Under the pieces are notes generated by a model. The model worked only from the letters and a program-made list of their open reading frames with translations, had not been told where the DNA came from and did no database searches. Below, piece after piece: positions 14,859-16,239 of a stretch of DNA of 16,239 nucleotides. The DNA is taken from contig JAOUKW010000045.1 of the NCBI GenBank assembly GCA_029882335.1, forward strand, positions 1 through 16,239, read 5' to 3'. How positions within the stretch are numbered: position 1 is the stretch's first letter; every line of letters begins with the position of its first letter. This DNA comes from Candidatus Heimdallarchaeota archaeon. Its GTDB lineage: Archaea > Asgardarchaeota > Heimdallarchaeia > Heimdallarchaeales > Kariarchaeaceae. A program made the position numbers and the translations under genes.

Positions 14859-15980
14859 TTATAAATTCAAGTGATCAATAATTCTTGATAGTCCTTCTTC
14901 TAATATTTCTGTTGATGTTGCACAATTAATTCTTAGATGGTTTTGACCCATTGGACCAAATGAACTACCGGGAATCACCTGTACTCCTTTATGTAATAAA
15001 AGTTCCTCCGAGAATACAATATCATCGGTTTCGATGTTTGGAAATACAAAAAAGCAAGAATCGGGTATATTACAATTAATCCCATTTTTTCTGAATAATT
15101 GAGCCGCAAACGATGTGTTTTCTTTCATTTTTTGCTTGAATTTCCGTCGCCATTCTTTCGCTCTCAAATCGTTTAACGCATAATCACATACTATAGACGC
15201 AATCGGTGAAGGACTGACTAATTGTAAATTAATGATGTCTTTTATTTTTTCAGTAATAATATCACCAAGAAACATAAATCCCGACCTGAATCCAGCAAGC
15301 CCATATGCTTTTGAGAATCCGTATAGTGATATTACCCTTTCCGTCATCCCATCAAGACTTGCAATTGGTATATTCTCCTGGTTATATGTTAATGGCTCAT
15401 ATAACTCATCTGAAAAACAAATTAAATTATAATCAACACATAAATCTCTAATAACCTTTAACTGATTCATATTATATACATGTCCAATCGGATTTGTAGG
15501 ACTACAAATACTTATCATCTTAGTGTTATCTGAAATTGATAATTTTAATGCCTCTTCATCAAATGTACCATTTATTATTGGAATCCAATTTATTCTATTA
15601 CCACATTGAGCTGCATGTTTATGAATTGGTTCATATATTGGACCAATCATACTAATTGTCCCATTGTATTGTGATATAAATTTCATGGCAGCATAAATTC
15701 CAATCATAGTACCTGGGATAATTTGGATATTTGAATCATTTACATCAATATTTTTACCGATCAAATATTTTTTCGCTGCCTGAATTCCTATCGGCATTCC
15801 TGATTGATTTTGATAATAACAATGTGATTCTTTCAAATTTTGAGTAATATAATCAATGATTCCATCTGGACCCTGAAAATCAACATCTGCTACACCCAAG
15901 GATATTCCATTAGGAGGTATCTTATTATGCCATTTAAACGGGCTAATTTTTTTTAACTCTTCCAGATTTATAACATTCAC
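14859..15980 (-). CDS. PLP-dependent class I/II aminotransferase, possibly MalY/PatB-like
   Basis: A 373-residue fold-type I PLP enzyme, which would move an amino group between an amino acid and a keto acid or, in the MalY/PatB branch, cleave C-S bonds. Seen: LGVADVDFQGPDGIIDYI near the N-terminus (like the VADMDF block of MalY/PatB), YYQNQSGMPIGIQAAKKYL, the SPTNPIGHVYN motif with Asn163, SDELYEPLTY with Asp191, the PLP-lysine motif YGFSKAYGLAGFRSGF with Lys224, and Arg350 in HLRINCATS, which binds the substrate carboxylate. The start is GTG at 15980; no in-frame ATG, GTG or TTG lies between it and the upstream stop. It lies 66 bases downstream of the partial gene at the right edge and 166 bases upstream of the regulator, all leftward. 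The substrate is not determinable. Confidence 0.88.
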   Translation of the reverse strand: MNVINLEELKKISPFKWHNKIPPNGISLGVADVDFQGPDGIIDYITQNLKESHCYYQNQSGMPIGIQAAKKYLIGKNIDVNDSNIQIIPGTMIGIYAAMKFISQYNGTISMIGPIYEPIHKHAAQCGNRINWIPIINGTFDEEALKLSISDNTKMISICSPTNPIGHVYNMNQLKVIRDLCVDYNLICFSDELYEPLTYNQENIPIASLDGMTERVISLYGFSKAYGLAGFRSGFMFLGDIITEKIKDIINLQLVSPSPIASIVCDYALNDLRAKEWRRKFKQKMKENTSFAAQLFRKNGINCNIPDSCFFVFPNIETDDIVFSEELLLHKGVQVIPGSSFGPMGQNHLRINCATSTEILEEGLSRIIDHLNL

Positions 15981-16046
15981 AAAATCATTAGAAACAAATC
16001 CAATATTAATTCTATTTGAAGTAAAATATATTACTGTGTGTTTTTA

Positions 16047-16238
16047 TCAAAAACTAACAAATGAACCTAAGATTTCTTGAATGTCTTTTTTAAATTCTGA
16101 TTCATAATATGTATAGTCATTTTTATCTGTAGCTAATGTTAAATTATCCCATTTCTCGGATAAGTATGAGAGAAAGCCATCAAGAAGTGGATGTGTTCCA
16201 TTACTAATCGTATAGAGAAATATCTTTTTAGCTGGATA
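16047..16238 (-). CDS. C-terminal fragment of an unrecognised protein (5' end beyond window)
   Basis: On the minus strand a frame is open from the right edge (TAT at 16238-16236) to TGA at 16049-16047, giving 63 residues (from YPAKKIFLYTISNG to EILGSFVSF). It is a mixed alpha/beta-like soluble sequence with no membrane segment. The other two minus frames are closed by early stops, and the orientation and spacing suit an upstream neighbour of the aminotransferase. I do not recognise the family. Confidence 0.55.
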   Translation of the reverse strand, partial: YPAKKIFLYTISNGTHPLLDGFLSYLSEKWDNLTLATDKNDYTYYESEFKKDIQEILGSFVSF

Positions 16239-16239
16239 G

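Overview
The window is AT-rich and tightly coded, with short gaps, few Shine-Dalgarno-like leaders, TTG and GTG starts, and TATA-like boxes close to start codons. This suggests an archaeon. Two genes point more narrowly to an Asgard archaeon, possibly of the Heimdallarchaeia type. One is an RNA polymerase Rpb5/RpoH homologue carrying what looks like the eukaryote-type N-terminal jaw domain. The other is a protein with a Pro/Gly-rich tail that resembles the actin-binding tail of Ena/VASP. The taxonomic placement is inference; no rRNA or marker gene is present.

Layout. 1-514 (minus) is a coiled-coil protein that runs off the left edge. It is divergent from a two-gene plus-strand unit: a ribbon-helix-helix-like protein (682-1338) and a tyrosine-recombinase-fold protein (1350-3140). 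The latter has lost its catalytic residues and carries a long Pro/Gly-rich, WH2-like tail. Convergent to it are a gamma-glutamyltransferase-family enzyme (3165-4772) and, upstream of that on the same strand, the large Rpb5-like protein (4837-6333). A 233-base divergent gap leads to a HEAT-repeat protein (6567-7001), then a PfkB-family kinase (7067-8044) and a DUF2797 protein (8048-8983) only 3 bases apart.

mutS (9095-11812) and mutL (from 11805) overlap by 8 bases and form a bacterial-type mismatch-repair operon. The mutL frame is broken at a run of nine A residues between its ATPase and endonuclease halves. The downstream frame is open without interruption and carries a complete MutL C-terminal domain, so a -1 slip would restore a protein of about 591 residues. 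A duplicated winged-helix regulator (13580-14692, minus) abuts mutL convergently. It is followed by a GTG-started PLP aminotransferase (14859-15980, minus) and the C-terminal end of an unrecognised gene (16047-16238, minus).

No tRNA, rRNA, CRISPR array, transposase or attachment site was seen, and no gap exceeds 300 bases. The strongest candidates for something undescribed are the triple-jaw Rpb5-like protein and the pseudo-recombinase with a VASP-like tail plus its RHH partner.
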